A stretch of DNA of 10,926 bases from Candidatus Saliniplasma halalkaliphilum (GCA_019594235.1 JAFDTG010000049.1:1-10926); one strand, 5' to 3'; shown: positions 1 to 6,794, numbered from the stretch's first letter. Translations and numbers: made by a program. The notes: a model not told the origin generated them from the sequence alone.

Positions 1-142
1 AGTCACCCCTCACATAGAGTTTGATACCCTTCTTTAACTCGTTTATCCCATGTTTCGTGATCTCAGAATGTTTACTCAACCCTCCAAAGGGTGATTTGTA
101 AAACGTCCCTTCAAGACTTGCTCTTCTAAATTTCGCAGTCAT
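1..142 (-). CDS. DUF47 / PhoU-like Pit accessory protein, N-terminal part (runs off left edge)
   Basis: The first 47 codons are visible, starting at ATG 142-140. The N-terminus has a basic stretch (MTAKFRR) and then KSPFGGLSKHSEITKHGINEL. The SPF-x-x-L-x-x-H pattern followed by a helix is what I know from the start of DUF47 proteins (the TIGR00153/PF01865 family), helical PhoU relatives usually encoded next to PiT permeases. The start is supported by a Shine-Dalgarno site (agaggt on the minus strand, positions 150-155) seven bases upstream, and by its position 19 nt after the stop of the PiT gene on the same strand, so the two are probably co-transcribed. The expected role is to support or regulate the Pit permease at the cytoplasmic face. 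The assignment rests on a short stretch and on context; the rest of the gene lies outside the window. Confidence 0.72.
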   Translation of the reverse strand, partial: MTAKFRRASLEGTFYKSPFGGLSKHSEITKHGINELKKGIKLYVRGD

Positions 143-149
143 GTTATCT

Positions 150-155
150 ACCTCT
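150..155 (-). promoter_or_regulatory. Shine-Dalgarno site of the DUF47 gene
   Basis: Minus-strand agaggt, seven bases before ATG 142. The same hexamer at the same spacing precedes pstB. It decides the start of a reading frame that is cut by the window edge. Confidence 0.6.
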
Positions 156-161
156 ATTTAC

Positions 162-1409
162 TCATATAATCCACATTACTCCCAAATAAATTCCTACGGA
201 GGTCAAGGCTGCTATTGGTACCGTTATCAGCCATGATATAATTATCCTCCTGATTACAGATAAATCTATCGCTTCAACACCCCTTGCTAAGCCCACGCCT
301 AATACCGAACCGACTACGGTATGACTCGTAGATATGGGCATGCCCATCATCGCTGCAACAAGCATAACTGTAGCTGCCCCGAAATCTACAGAGAAACCTC
401 TAGTATTCGTTAAAGCAGTCAAATTGAATCCCACTGTCTGTATAACTTTATATCCCCATGTCGAAATACCAACGGCTAAACCAACCCCTCCAAACAGCAG
501 TAATATCTCATTACTCAAAAAATATGGTAGTCCGTTTCCGATCGTAGATTGTAAAACCAGTACTACGGGTCCTATCGCGTTCCCCACATTGTTGGCTCCA
601 AAGGAGAAAGCTACGTAACACGAAGTTAGTATCTGAAGCCTTCTGAACACATCTTCTACATCTTCTATACCATCACTACTTTCAACACCCGATAAAACGG
701 GATATTTACCGAAATAACCTATCCCAACCGCTGGAAATATAGAATAAAAAAGAGCTTTTAACAGACTTAACTTTTCACCAAATATACGAAGTGATAGGGA
801 AGTATTATAAAGTAAAGATAATGATATGATAAAAATAGTAACTCCTAAGAAATAAGGAACGAACTTTTTAGCCGTTTTAAAAGGCGTTTTGGAATCAAAA
901 ATGACCCTTACTATGAGTTTAAAAATCAAAAAAGCTCCGAGTGCTCCGAAGATAGGAGAAGTTACCCAACTTAAAATGATCCGTCCTAAAGTTCCCCATG
1001 ATATGATCCCGACTCCTCCAGCCAATAAACCAAATCCAAGCATGCCTCCAACGATAGAATGAGAGGTCGAGATCGGTAAAGATTTCCATGTAGCAACTGT
1101 TATCCAAAGCCCTGCTGCAGTAACCGCGGCTAAGCCACCTATAGCTAGTGTATATGGATCCTCGATAGCGGTGGTATCAAATATACCGACCTGCACCGTG
1201 CTTGTGACATGTTCTCCAGCCAATAACGCCCCTGAAATAGCGATTACTGAAGCGATGACCACTGCTTGTTTGTGCGTTATAGCTTTAGCTCCTACTGCTG
1301 ACGACATGGAGTTGGCTAGGTCGTTAGCACCTATGTTCCAAGCCATGTAGAGTCCAGCGGCTAAAGCTAAAGCGAGTAGCGTGAACTGAAAAGTCGTGTA
1401 CCCTAGCAT
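162..1409 (-). CDS. pit: PiT-family inorganic phosphate permease
   Basis: A 415-residue integral membrane protein with the inverted duplicated architecture of the PiT (PF01384) family. The first half carries NIGAND (residues 25-30) and PISTSHS (112-118); the second half carries FGANNVGNAIGP (270-281) and PISTSHT (358-364). A conserved glutamate follows the first signature (E66 in LLAGEH). About ten to twelve hydrophobic segments can be seen, with a more polar loop around residues 172-186 and an acidic loop at 243-256. It should import phosphate coupled to Na+ or H+. The second signature has Asn274 where most family members have Asp, which may matter for ion coupling. The start at 1409 gives a normal N-terminus but has no Shine-Dalgarno site; a TATA-like box at 1451-1460 fits a short leader. 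It is followed after 19 nt by a DUF47 partner gene. Confidence 0.95.
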   Translation of the reverse strand: MLGYTTFQFTLLALALAAGLYMAWNIGANDLANSMSSAVGAKAITHKQAVVIASVIAISGALLAGEHVTSTVQVGIFDTTAIEDPYTLAIGGLAAVTAAGLWITVATWKSLPISTSHSIVGGMLGFGLLAGGVGIISWGTLGRIILSWVTSPIFGALGAFLIFKLIVRVIFDSKTPFKTAKKFVPYFLGVTIFIISLSLLYNTSLSLRIFGEKLSLLKALFYSIFPAVGIGYFGKYPVLSGVESSDGIEDVEDVFRRLQILTSCYVAFSFGANNVGNAIGPVVLVLQSTIGNGLPYFLSNEILLLFGGVGLAVGISTWGYKVIQTVGFNLTALTNTRGFSVDFGAATVMLVAAMMGMPISTSHTVVGSVLGVGLARGVEAIDLSVIRRIIISWLITVPIAALTSVGIYLGVMWII

Positions 1410-1450
1410 TTCAACAAGATGAGTTAAAAACTCTATGTATTTGAAAATAA

Positions 1451-1460
1451 CTTATATAGA
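1451..1460 (-). promoter_or_regulatory. TATA-box candidate of the pit-DUF47 unit
   Basis: Minus-strand TCTATATAAG, its near end 42 nt before the pit start. With the usual archaeal spacing of about 25 nt, transcription would start near position 1430 and give a leader of about 20 nt. It lies in the 125-nt gap between the phosphoesterase stop and pit, so pit probably has its own promoter in addition to any read-through from the pst operon. Confidence 0.55.
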
Positions 1461-1472
1461 TTATTTAGTGTT

Positions 1473-1496
1473 TAAATACCTATATACAGTATATAG
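1473..1496. promoter_or_regulatory. Candidate operator upstream of pit: CCTATATA element with a perfect inverted repeat
   Basis: Plus-strand positions 1480-1496 read CTATATACAGTATATAG, a perfect 8-bp inverted repeat around a single central base. It is immediately preceded by TAAATAC, so that 1473-1486 reads TAAATACCTATATA. The block lies 64-87 nt before the pit start and directly upstream of the TATA-like box. Nearly the same 14-15 bases recur upstream of pstS (6745-6759). A dimeric phosphate-responsive regulator could bind here, but this is inference: the region is AT-rich and such palindromes also arise by chance. Confidence 0.4.
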
Positions 1497-1534
1497 AATA
1501 ATCTGTTCGATCATCCGCTTTTTTGGATATGAGA

Positions 1535-2221
1535 TCAATCTACTATTTGGCCCTCTATCAATATATCAATGGCTCTTTCTGGGTAATCTTTTTCCACCAT
1601 CTTCTCCACTACTGTTTCGATATCATAACTCATCCTTTCGAACCTGATATCTCCATCTTCAATTACCGCATATGCAGCTCTGTTATCACCATCTCTAGGT
1701 TGCCCGAGACTGCCAGGATTAACGAATCTCTTGCCATCGACCTCGCGGTCCATCTGTATATGGGTGTGACCTAGAAACACTAGATCTTGTTCAACACCGT
1801 TGAACTCTCTGAACTCATTTTCATCGGTATTCGGTTTCAAATACTTGAACATATCACCTTTCGATGCGTGTGTGATAAAGTGATCCTCAGTTTCCACTTC
1901 TATAGGTAATTGACCAAGATACTCTAGAAACTTTTCATCAATATCCTCGATGGTTATCTCCCTCACCTCTTGAGAGAGATCTTTCAGTTCGTATCCACAA
2001 CCACAATCCACTCCAAAGGCGACTGCATTATCATGATTACCTCTTACGACGATATCGGCTTCCTTTCTTATCAAGTCCACACATTCCTGTGGAGAAGGTC
2101 CGTAATCTACGATATCACCCATACAGTATATCATCGAGTAGTCCTCTAGTTCTATCACTTTCTTCAAAGCTTCGTAATTACCGTGTATATCCGATACCAG
2201 GAGTATTTTTATATCTTTCAT
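1535..2221 (-). CDS. Cytoplasmic metallophosphoesterase (YfcE/MJ0912-like) in the pst operon
   Basis: A 228-residue calcineurin-like phosphoesterase with the full set of metal-site motifs: SDIHGN (residues 10-15), GDIVDYGP (35-42), RGNHDN (60-65), THAS (117-120) and GHTH (151-154), followed by NPGSLGQPRDGD (168-179). This is the compact Metallophos_2 type (PF12850), a binuclear-metal hydrolase of phosphomono- or phosphodiesters. There is no signal peptide or membrane segment, so it acts in the cytoplasm. A CGCG stretch (73-76) lies just after the third motif. The start at 2221 places DIKILLVSDIHGN at the usual distance from the N-terminus; the upstream ribosome site is weak (ggatggt). It begins 17 nt after phoU and is the last gene of the unit. 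Substrate unknown: nucleotides, cyclic nucleotides or other phosphodiesters released under phosphate starvation are possible. Confidence 0.88.
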   Translation of the reverse strand: MKDIKILLVSDIHGNYEALKKVIELEDYSMIYCMGDIVDYGPSPQECVDLIRKEADIVVRGNHDNAVAFGVDCGCGYELKDLSQEVREITIEDIDEKFLEYLGQLPIEVETEDHFITHASKGDMFKYLKPNTDENEFREFNGVEQDLVFLGHTHIQMDREVDGKRFVNPGSLGQPRDGDNRAAYAVIEDGDIRFERMSYDIETVVEKMVEKDYPERAIDILIEGQIVD

Positions 2222-2238
2222 TTTAACTCAACCATCCT

Positions 2239-2907
2239 TTAAGTTTCTGGCTCTATCCTTTCTCCGGTTTCCATATATACCACCCGGTCCACGATATTAC
2301 AGGCGTGGTCCGCTATCCTTTCCAAATATCTTATAACGAGTACGTATTGAGTACCCATGGTTATGGTCTCTTTATCCTCCATCATGTAGGTCAAAACTTC
2401 CCTGAAGATCTCATCATATAATGCATCTACCATTTCCTCTTTTTCATATATCTCTTCCTGATATTCTTCGTTCTCTTCTACGAAAGAATCAACTGCCATA
2501 TCAACCATCTTGGTGGTCAGGTCGGCCATATGCGGTATAGAGACCAATTTCTTCATGTGTTTTTTTCCCAGCATCCTCTCCGTAACCTTTGTTATATCCT
2601 GAGAGTACCTGCCGATCCTGTTCAAGTCCGTAATTATCTTCAGGCAGGTACCTATCATCCTGAGATCCCTGGCAACCGGTGCCTGGAGCGCTATTAGATC
2701 AAGACTTTTCTTCTCGATAGCCCTGTCGTAGGCGTAGATCTTATTGTCCAGATCATCAACTTCTCTGATTTTTTCTTCGTCTAAATCTACCAAACTATCT
2801 ATTGCTTTTGAGATAGCTCGAGAAGATAAGTCCCCCATCTCCTCGACCATCTTTTTCAGTTCTTTGAGTTCTACATGATAAGACTTCCTTATTTCATCTG
2901 GCGTCAT
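2239..2907 (-). CDS. phoU: PhoU, phosphate-uptake regulator
   Basis: A 222-residue all-helical protein with two PhoU repeats (PF01895). The conserved core LQAPVARDLRMIGTCLKI lies at residues 74-91. The two metal-cluster motifs are DLNRIGRYSQDI (94-105) and YLERIADHACNI (194-205). PhoU proteins bind PstB/PstSCAB and damp uptake when phosphate is plentiful; some also contact a regulator. The second motif is canonical (E196, D200), whereas the first has N96 and R100 at the matching positions, so one of the two metal sites is probably altered. The gene starts 6 nt after pstB, and its GGTGA ribosome site overlaps the pstB stop codon, which suggests translational coupling. The length is typical of the family. 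Confidence 0.95.
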   Translation of the reverse strand: MTPDEIRKSYHVELKELKKMVEEMGDLSSRAISKAIDSLVDLDEEKIREVDDLDNKIYAYDRAIEKKSLDLIALQAPVARDLRMIGTCLKIITDLNRIGRYSQDITKVTERMLGKKHMKKLVSIPHMADLTTKMVDMAVDSFVEENEEYQEEIYEKEEMVDALYDEIFREVLTYMMEDKETITMGTQYVLVIRYLERIADHACNIVDRVVYMETGERIEPET

Positions 2908-2913
2908 ATTTAT

Positions 2914-2918
2914 TCACC
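2914..2918 (-). promoter_or_regulatory. phoU Shine-Dalgarno site overlapping the pstB stop
   Basis: Minus-strand GGTGA, six bases before the phoU ATG; its TGA is the pstB stop codon. Ribosomes finishing pstB therefore end on the phoU initiation site, an arrangement that fixes the PhoU:PstB ratio. Confidence 0.6.
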
Positions 2919-3726
2919 CGAACCTTCCTGTGATATATTTTTCAGTACTTTTTTTCTTAGGGTTTTCAAATATTTGAGTCGTTTTACCGAACTCGATCAA
3001 TTCCCCTAAATACATGTAAGCGGTATAATCACTCACTCTAGCGGCCTGCTGCATGTTGTGAGTAACTATCACAACTGTATAATCTTTTTTGAGCTCGTCT
3101 ATCAGGTCCTCGATCTTCGCCGTAGCTATCGGGTCCAGAGCGGAACACGGCTCGTCCATCAGTATCACTTCGGGCTCAGTCGCTAGCGCTCTCGCGATAC
3201 ATAACCGCTGCTGCTGACCGCCGGAAAGGGAAAGAGCGTTCTCGTCCAACCTATCCTTAACTTCATCCCAGATTGCAGCTTGTTTCAAACATCTTTCAAC
3301 GGTTTTATCTTTATCCACGTCCATACCATTAACCTCACACCCGTAAAATACGTTGTTTTCTATGGAGAATGGAAATGGATTCGGTTTCTGAAAAACCATC
3401 CCTACTTTCCTTCTTATATCGACACAATCGGTAACATCATCGTAAATATTGTAACCGTCTAACCAAACTTTGCCTTCAGTTCTCACAGACGGGATGGTAT
3501 CGTTCATCCTGTTCAAACTTCTTATAAGAGTGGATTTCCCGCAGCCCGAAGGACCTATTATCGCGGTCACCTTGTTCTCCTCCACATCCATATCTACGGA
3601 TTTTAAAGCCTGAATATCATCGTACCAAAGATCAAAATCTTGAACTTTCATCTTAACCCTATCGGGTAGATCAGTCCGCTCGCATGAACTTTCTTTCTCT
3701 AGTAATTCTTGAATCTTTGCAAACAT
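2914..3726 (-). CDS. pstB: PstB, phosphate ABC transporter ATPase
   Basis: A 270-residue ABC ATPase. Motifs in order: Walker A GPSGCGKST (58-66), Q-loop VFQKPNPFPFSI (111-122, with the KPNPFP signature characteristic of PstB), signature LSGGQQQR (167-174), Walker B VILMDEP (187-193) with E192, and H223 of the H-loop. It powers phosphate import through PstC/PstA at the cytoplasmic face. The protein starts about 25 residues earlier than many PstB sequences (a second methionine is at residue 26). The longer start is preferred because agaggt sits seven bases before it (3734-3739) and it follows pstA by only 2 nt. The N-terminal extension contains a short helix-like stretch (FAKIQELLEKE). Confidence 0.97.
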   Translation of the reverse strand: MFAKIQELLEKESSCERTDLPDRVKMKVQDFDLWYDDIQALKSVDMDVEENKVTAIIGPSGCGKSTLIRSLNRMNDTIPSVRTEGKVWLDGYNIYDDVTDCVDIRRKVGMVFQKPNPFPFSIENNVFYGCEVNGMDVDKDKTVERCLKQAAIWDEVKDRLDENALSLSGGQQQRLCIARALATEPEVILMDEPCSALDPIATAKIEDLIDELKKDYTVVIVTHNMQQAARVSDYTAYMYLGELIEFGKTTQIFENPKKKSTEKYITGRFG

Positions 3727-3728
3727 AT

Positions 3729-4952
3729 CTAAAACCTCTGTCTATATTTTTCTCTCAAAATTATCGCGATGAAGTTGATACCTAGAACTATCATCAGTAA
3801 AATAAGTGCAGTAGCCCATGCCTGCTGTTCAACATCCCTATAACCAACCAGTCTGTATAAAGAAAGGAGATGATAAGGTAAAGCTTGAACAGGTTTTAAC
3901 AAACTGCTGGGTGTTCCAGCTCCCGAAAAATATACTGCAGTGAACATGATAGGTGCGGTTTCTCCAGCAGCTCTTCCAAGTCCCAACACCGTTCCAGTCA
4001 ATATTCCAGGTAAAGATGGAGGAAGCACCATTTTCCTTATAGTCTGCCATTTAGTTGCACCTAAAGCAAGACTTGCGTCTCTGAGTTCTCCGGGGATGGA
4101 ATTTAAAGCCTCCTCTGCTGAACGTGTAACTATCGGTAAAGTAAGTATAGCCAACGTGAGCGCACCGGCTAACAAACATTTTTTCCCATCGAAAAGTATC
4201 AAAACAAAAAACGCATAACCGAACAGTCCATGAACTATAGAAGGGGTGCCCTGTAATATGTTGACTGCGGTACGTATCACCCTAACAGCTAATCCTTTTT
4301 TTGCATATTCTGCTAGATATATCGCAGTACCTACACCTAAAGGCAACACGATTATAGCTGTCAGAGATATCATCGCAAGTGTACCTAAAATCGCCGGGAA
4401 TACCCCACCTTCTTCACCCATGCTGACGATATCCTGGGTAAGGAATTCCCAAGTGATACCTCCCATCCCTCTAGTGACGATGTTGAAGATTATCAAAAAC
4501 AGAGGAAAAAGGGTGAATAATAAAGTAAGGTAAAATACGTAATATGCCCCTACCTGAGCTCCTTCTTTTTTATAATCGTAAAAAGGTCTGAAACTTAGGT
4601 AAGCCCCAAAGAGACCCGATAATAACATGAAAAGGGAAAAGAAGAAACTGTTTGGAATCCTAACGTATATCTCCCATGGTCTCAAATCTAATGGGTTAGG
4701 TATATAGATTGAAAGTGCAGCAGCAGATAATACGAAAGTTCCGTAAACCAGCATGGGCAAGCCTTTCTGTCTTTTAGAGATTATATGATGGTGTATACCA
4801 GATGCGTAACATACAACGGATATCAAAAGCAAACTACCCGCCATAGTCCAATATCCTATTTCAGATTGGTTGTAAAGGTTCCAAAAGCCATATATCGCTA
4901 CTCCAGCTGAAACGATGAATATCCAAAGTGCTATTATCTTTCTCAGACTCAT
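3729..4952 (-). CDS. pstA: PstA, phosphate ABC permease with an N-terminal membrane extension
   Basis: A 407-residue permease subunit; most PstA proteins have about 280-300 residues. The C-terminal part, from about residue 135, is the normal permease (PF00528): an FLTQDIVSMGEEGGVFPAILGT segment with the GG[IV]xPA[IL]xGT pattern of PstA (about 170-191), and an EAA loop with DASLALGATKWQTIRK (292-307) followed by GRAAGETAPIMFTA. The first ~125 residues add roughly four hydrophobic segments (about 4-25, 36-53, 67-86 and 102-121) that are not needed in typical PstA. A strong GAGGGG ribosome site five bases before ATG 4952 and an ATGA overlap with pstC support this start, so the extension looks genuine. 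It pairs with PstC to form the membrane channel for phosphate. Confidence 0.94.
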   Translation of the reverse strand: MSLRKIIALWIFIVSAGVAIYGFWNLYNQSEIGYWTMAGSLLLISVVCYASGIHHHIISKRQKGLPMLVYGTFVLSAAALSIYIPNPLDLRPWEIYVRIPNSFFFSLFMLLSGLFGAYLSFRPFYDYKKEGAQVGAYYVFYLTLLFTLFPLFLIIFNIVTRGMGGITWEFLTQDIVSMGEEGGVFPAILGTLAMISLTAIIVLPLGVGTAIYLAEYAKKGLAVRVIRTAVNILQGTPSIVHGLFGYAFFVLILFDGKKCLLAGALTLAILTLPIVTRSAEEALNSIPGELRDASLALGATKWQTIRKMVLPPSLPGILTGTVLGLGRAAGETAPIMFTAVYFSGAGTPSSLLKPVQALPYHLLSLYRLVGYRDVEQQAWATALILLMIVLGINFIAIILREKYRQRF

Positions 4953-5851
4953 CTTTTCCCCTCGAATTTTTCTTTTGTTCTAGTTTGAAGTATATCGGAT
5001 ATTATACTCATTATAGCAACGATAGTGAATAACATGATACCGGCTGTGAACAAGACGCTTATGATAATACCGTGAGATTCCCCCATATGTACAGCTATAA
5101 GAGCAGTTAATGTATTACCTGTATCGAAGATATTGAAGAATGGAACGGGCATCTTCATGACCGACCCTATGATCAGCATCACAGCCATAGTTTCACCTAT
5201 AGCCCTACCCATGCCCATGATCACTGCACTAGATATACCGGATATAGCTCCGGGGATCGTGACCTTGCGGATAGTCTGCCATTTTGTAGCACCTAAGGCC
5301 AAACTGGCATCTTTCATATCCTTCGGTACGGATTTCATGGCATCATCCGACAAGCTTATTATGATCGGGAGTGCCATTATACCCAATATCAACATGGCTG
5401 CAAGGAAAGAATTCACACCCCTCATGGCGAATGTATCGTACAAGAAACGACCTAAAAGGATAGCGCCTATGAAACCGTACACGATGCTAGGGATTCCAGC
5501 TAACAGTTCTATAATAGGTTTTAAGATCATCCTGATTTTATTCGACGCGATCTCAGAAAGATATATGGCAACCCCTAAACCGAGTGGAACCGAAACCAGT
5601 AAAGCACCTATAGCGATGAAGATTGACCCGTACAATGCTGGGAACAGTCCAAATTCGTTCCTTGAAACATTCCAATCGCTGGATAGAAGTCCCATACCAA
5701 ATTCCTCTATCGCCGGATAAGCTCTTATGAATAGAAAAATAAAGATAAAGGATATTATCAGGACTGAAAAAGTGGCGATCCCGAAGAAAATCGCTTGAAC
5801 TATCTTGTCTTTACTACTCCTCGAGATCACTTTTTCAAACTCCTTAGGCAT
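4949..5851 (-). CDS. pstC: PstC, phosphate ABC permease
   Basis: A 300-residue permease with about six membrane segments (roughly 20-43, 72-96, 108-134, 150-168, 205-231 and 260-285). Features typical of PstC are FGLFPALYGSIFIA (67-80), ELLAGIPSIVYGFIG (115-129), the EAA loop with DASLALGATKWQTIRK (181-196) and MGRAIGETMAVMLIIG (214-229). With PstA it forms the translocation path through the cytoplasmic membrane. The ATG at 5851 overlaps the pstS stop by 8 nt (ATGCCTAA), and the pstA start overlaps its own stop (ATGA); both point to coupled translation. There is only a poor Shine-Dalgarno match before the start, in line with coupling. The C-terminus ends in a basic cytoplasmic tail (RTKEKFEGKR). 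Confidence 0.96.
   Translation of the reverse strand: MPKEFEKVISRSSKDKIVQAIFFGIATFSVLIISFIFIFLFIRAYPAIEEFGMGLLSSDWNVSRNEFGLFPALYGSIFIAIGALLVSVPLGLGVAIYLSEIASNKIRMILKPIIELLAGIPSIVYGFIGAILLGRFLYDTFAMRGVNSFLAAMLILGIMALPIIISLSDDAMKSVPKDMKDASLALGATKWQTIRKVTIPGAISGISSAVIMGMGRAIGETMAVMLIIGSVMKMPVPFFNIFDTGNTLTALIAVHMGESHGIIISVLFTAGIMLFTIVAIMSIISDILQTRTKEKFEGKR
4958..4963 (-). promoter_or_regulatory. Shine-Dalgarno site deciding the pstA start
   Basis: Minus-strand GAGGGG, five bases before ATG 4952 and inside the last codons of pstC. It supports translation of the long PstA form with the extra membrane segments. Confidence 0.6.
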
Positions 5852-6686
5852 TTACCGGGATGAAACCGATCTCTTCTACGATCTCTTGGCCCCTATCACT
5901 CATCACGAAATCGATGTATTCTTTCACAGCACCTGTAGGTTCACCGTCTGTGTACATATGAAGTCCACGCTGTAGTGCATAATCTCCAGCCGCTACGTTT
6001 TCACTGGTCGGTTCAACTCCGTCGAGTGCGACTGCTGGGGTGTCGCCACCTACATAGCCCATACCAACATAACCTATCGCATAATCAGCTGTACCGACAG
6101 TTCTTTTAACATCGGAATTTTCCAACTGTGTGGATTGGGCGGCGGTCTCATCGAGCCCTAATAGGTCCATGAAAGTTCCATAGGTTCCGGATGTATCAGC
6201 TCTTTCAACTACATATATATCTTCATCGGGGCCTCCGAGTTCATCCCAATTCGTTATATCTCCAGAATAGATATCGATCACCTGCTGTTGGGTCAGATCT
6301 TGAATCCCAGCATCGTATACAGGCTTACTGACTATTATGGCAAGGCCATCTCTTGCCACAGTGTGTTCTACAACGTCGGGTACTTTATCGATCTCGGATT
6401 GTTTGATATCCCTACTTGCCATACCTATATCTGCGGTCCCCTCTATTATGGCATTGATACCGTATCCAGAACCACCTCCGCTGACAGATACTTGCATATC
6501 GTCATGTTCATTATTGAACTCCTCCGCAGCAGTTTCAGCTATAGGGAGTACAGTAGAAGAACCTGTTACAGTAACCTCCTGCACTTCGTCATCATTCTCA
6601 GTACAACCAGCCATCAAAACACTGGCAACTAAAAGTATGCCGATCATGCCGATGACCATCATATTGCTTTTCTTTTGCATTTTCAT
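5844..6686 (-). CDS. pstS: PstS, phosphate-binding lipoprotein
   Basis: A 280-residue extracytoplasmic binding protein. Residues 1-28 are a lipoprotein signal: basic MKMQKK, hydrophobic core, then a lipobox ending in LMAGC with Cys28 as the predicted lipidated residue. The mature part shows the PstS phosphate-binding pattern: TGSSTVLPIAE (41-51), SGGGSGYGI (69-77), ASRDIK (90-95) and ERADTSGTYGTF (161-172). Towards the C-terminus it ends with the familiar FIPVNA. The mature domain is rich in Asp and Glu with few Lys, so it is quite acidic. It captures phosphate outside the cell and delivers it to PstC/PstA. It is the first gene of the unit; a TATA-like box ends 23 nt before the ATG and there is no Shine-Dalgarno site, which suggests a leaderless transcript. 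A second Met at residue 3 is an alternative start. Confidence 0.97.
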   Translation of the reverse strand: MKMQKKSNMMVIGMIGILLVASVLMAGCTENDDEVQEVTVTGSSTVLPIAETAAEEFNNEHDDMQVSVSGGGSGYGINAIIEGTADIGMASRDIKQSEIDKVPDVVEHTVARDGLAIIVSKPVYDAGIQDLTQQQVIDIYSGDITNWDELGGPDEDIYVVERADTSGTYGTFMDLLGLDETAAQSTQLENSDVKRTVGTADYAIGYVGMGYVGGDTPAVALDGVEPTSENVAAGDYALQRGLHMYTDGEPTGAVKEYIDFVMSDRGQEIVEEIGFIPVNA

Positions 6687-6708
6687 CGGATAAATGAAAA
6701 AGGGGAAG

Positions 6709-6722
6709 GGGATATATACTTT
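6709..6722 (-). promoter_or_regulatory. TATA-box candidate of the pst operon
   Basis: Minus-strand AAGTATATATCC. It ends 23 nt before the pstS ATG, so transcription would begin within a few bases of the start codon. A pyrimidine run on the minus strand (CCCCTTCCCCTTTTT) fills the space between box and start. The same TATATATCC core precedes pyrH at a similar distance. Confidence 0.55.
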
Positions 6723-6744
6723 ATCTGTATAAAATATAGTTAAG

Positions 6745-6761
6745 TAAATATCCTATATAGG
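6745..6761. promoter_or_regulatory. Candidate operator upstream of pstS, similar to the one upstream of pit
   Basis: The plus strand reads TAAATATCCTATATAGG. It contains CCTATATAGG (6752-6761), a perfect 10-bp palindrome, and matches the element upstream of pit (TAAATACCTATATA) except for one inserted T. It lies 59-75 nt before the pstS start, against 64-77 nt for the 14-base match upstream of pit. The shared sequence and position suggest one regulator for both phosphate uptake systems. The AT-rich setting makes chance similarity possible. Confidence 0.4.
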
Positions 6762-6794
6762 CAATACATAAAATATAGAGGTTATGCTTGTAGA

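Noticed and set aside
1421..1433. Small inverted repeat GAGTTAAAAACTC just before the pit start
   Set aside because: A 5-bp stem with a 3-base AT loop is too weak for a regulatory hairpin or terminator claim, and chance is likely in this AT-rich gap.
1498..1534. Possible terminator after the phosphoesterase stop
   Set aside because: On the minus strand there is only a 4-bp ATCC/GGAT stem around an A-run and no T-tract, so no terminator can be supported.
3649..3651. Alternative pstB start at Met26
   Set aside because: It would match common PstB lengths, but its upstream sequence is a weaker ribosome site than agaggt at 3734-3739, and it would leave a needless gap after pstA.
5133..5720. A 195-codon open frame on the plus strand opposite pstC
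   Set aside because: It is antisense to a certain pstC, with no family motif or ribosome site. Long antisense frames are common opposite membrane-protein genes with this codon use.
6337..6693. Open frame of 118 codons on the plus strand opposite pstS
   Set aside because: It is the antisense of the pstS signal peptide and N-domain and has no independent support.
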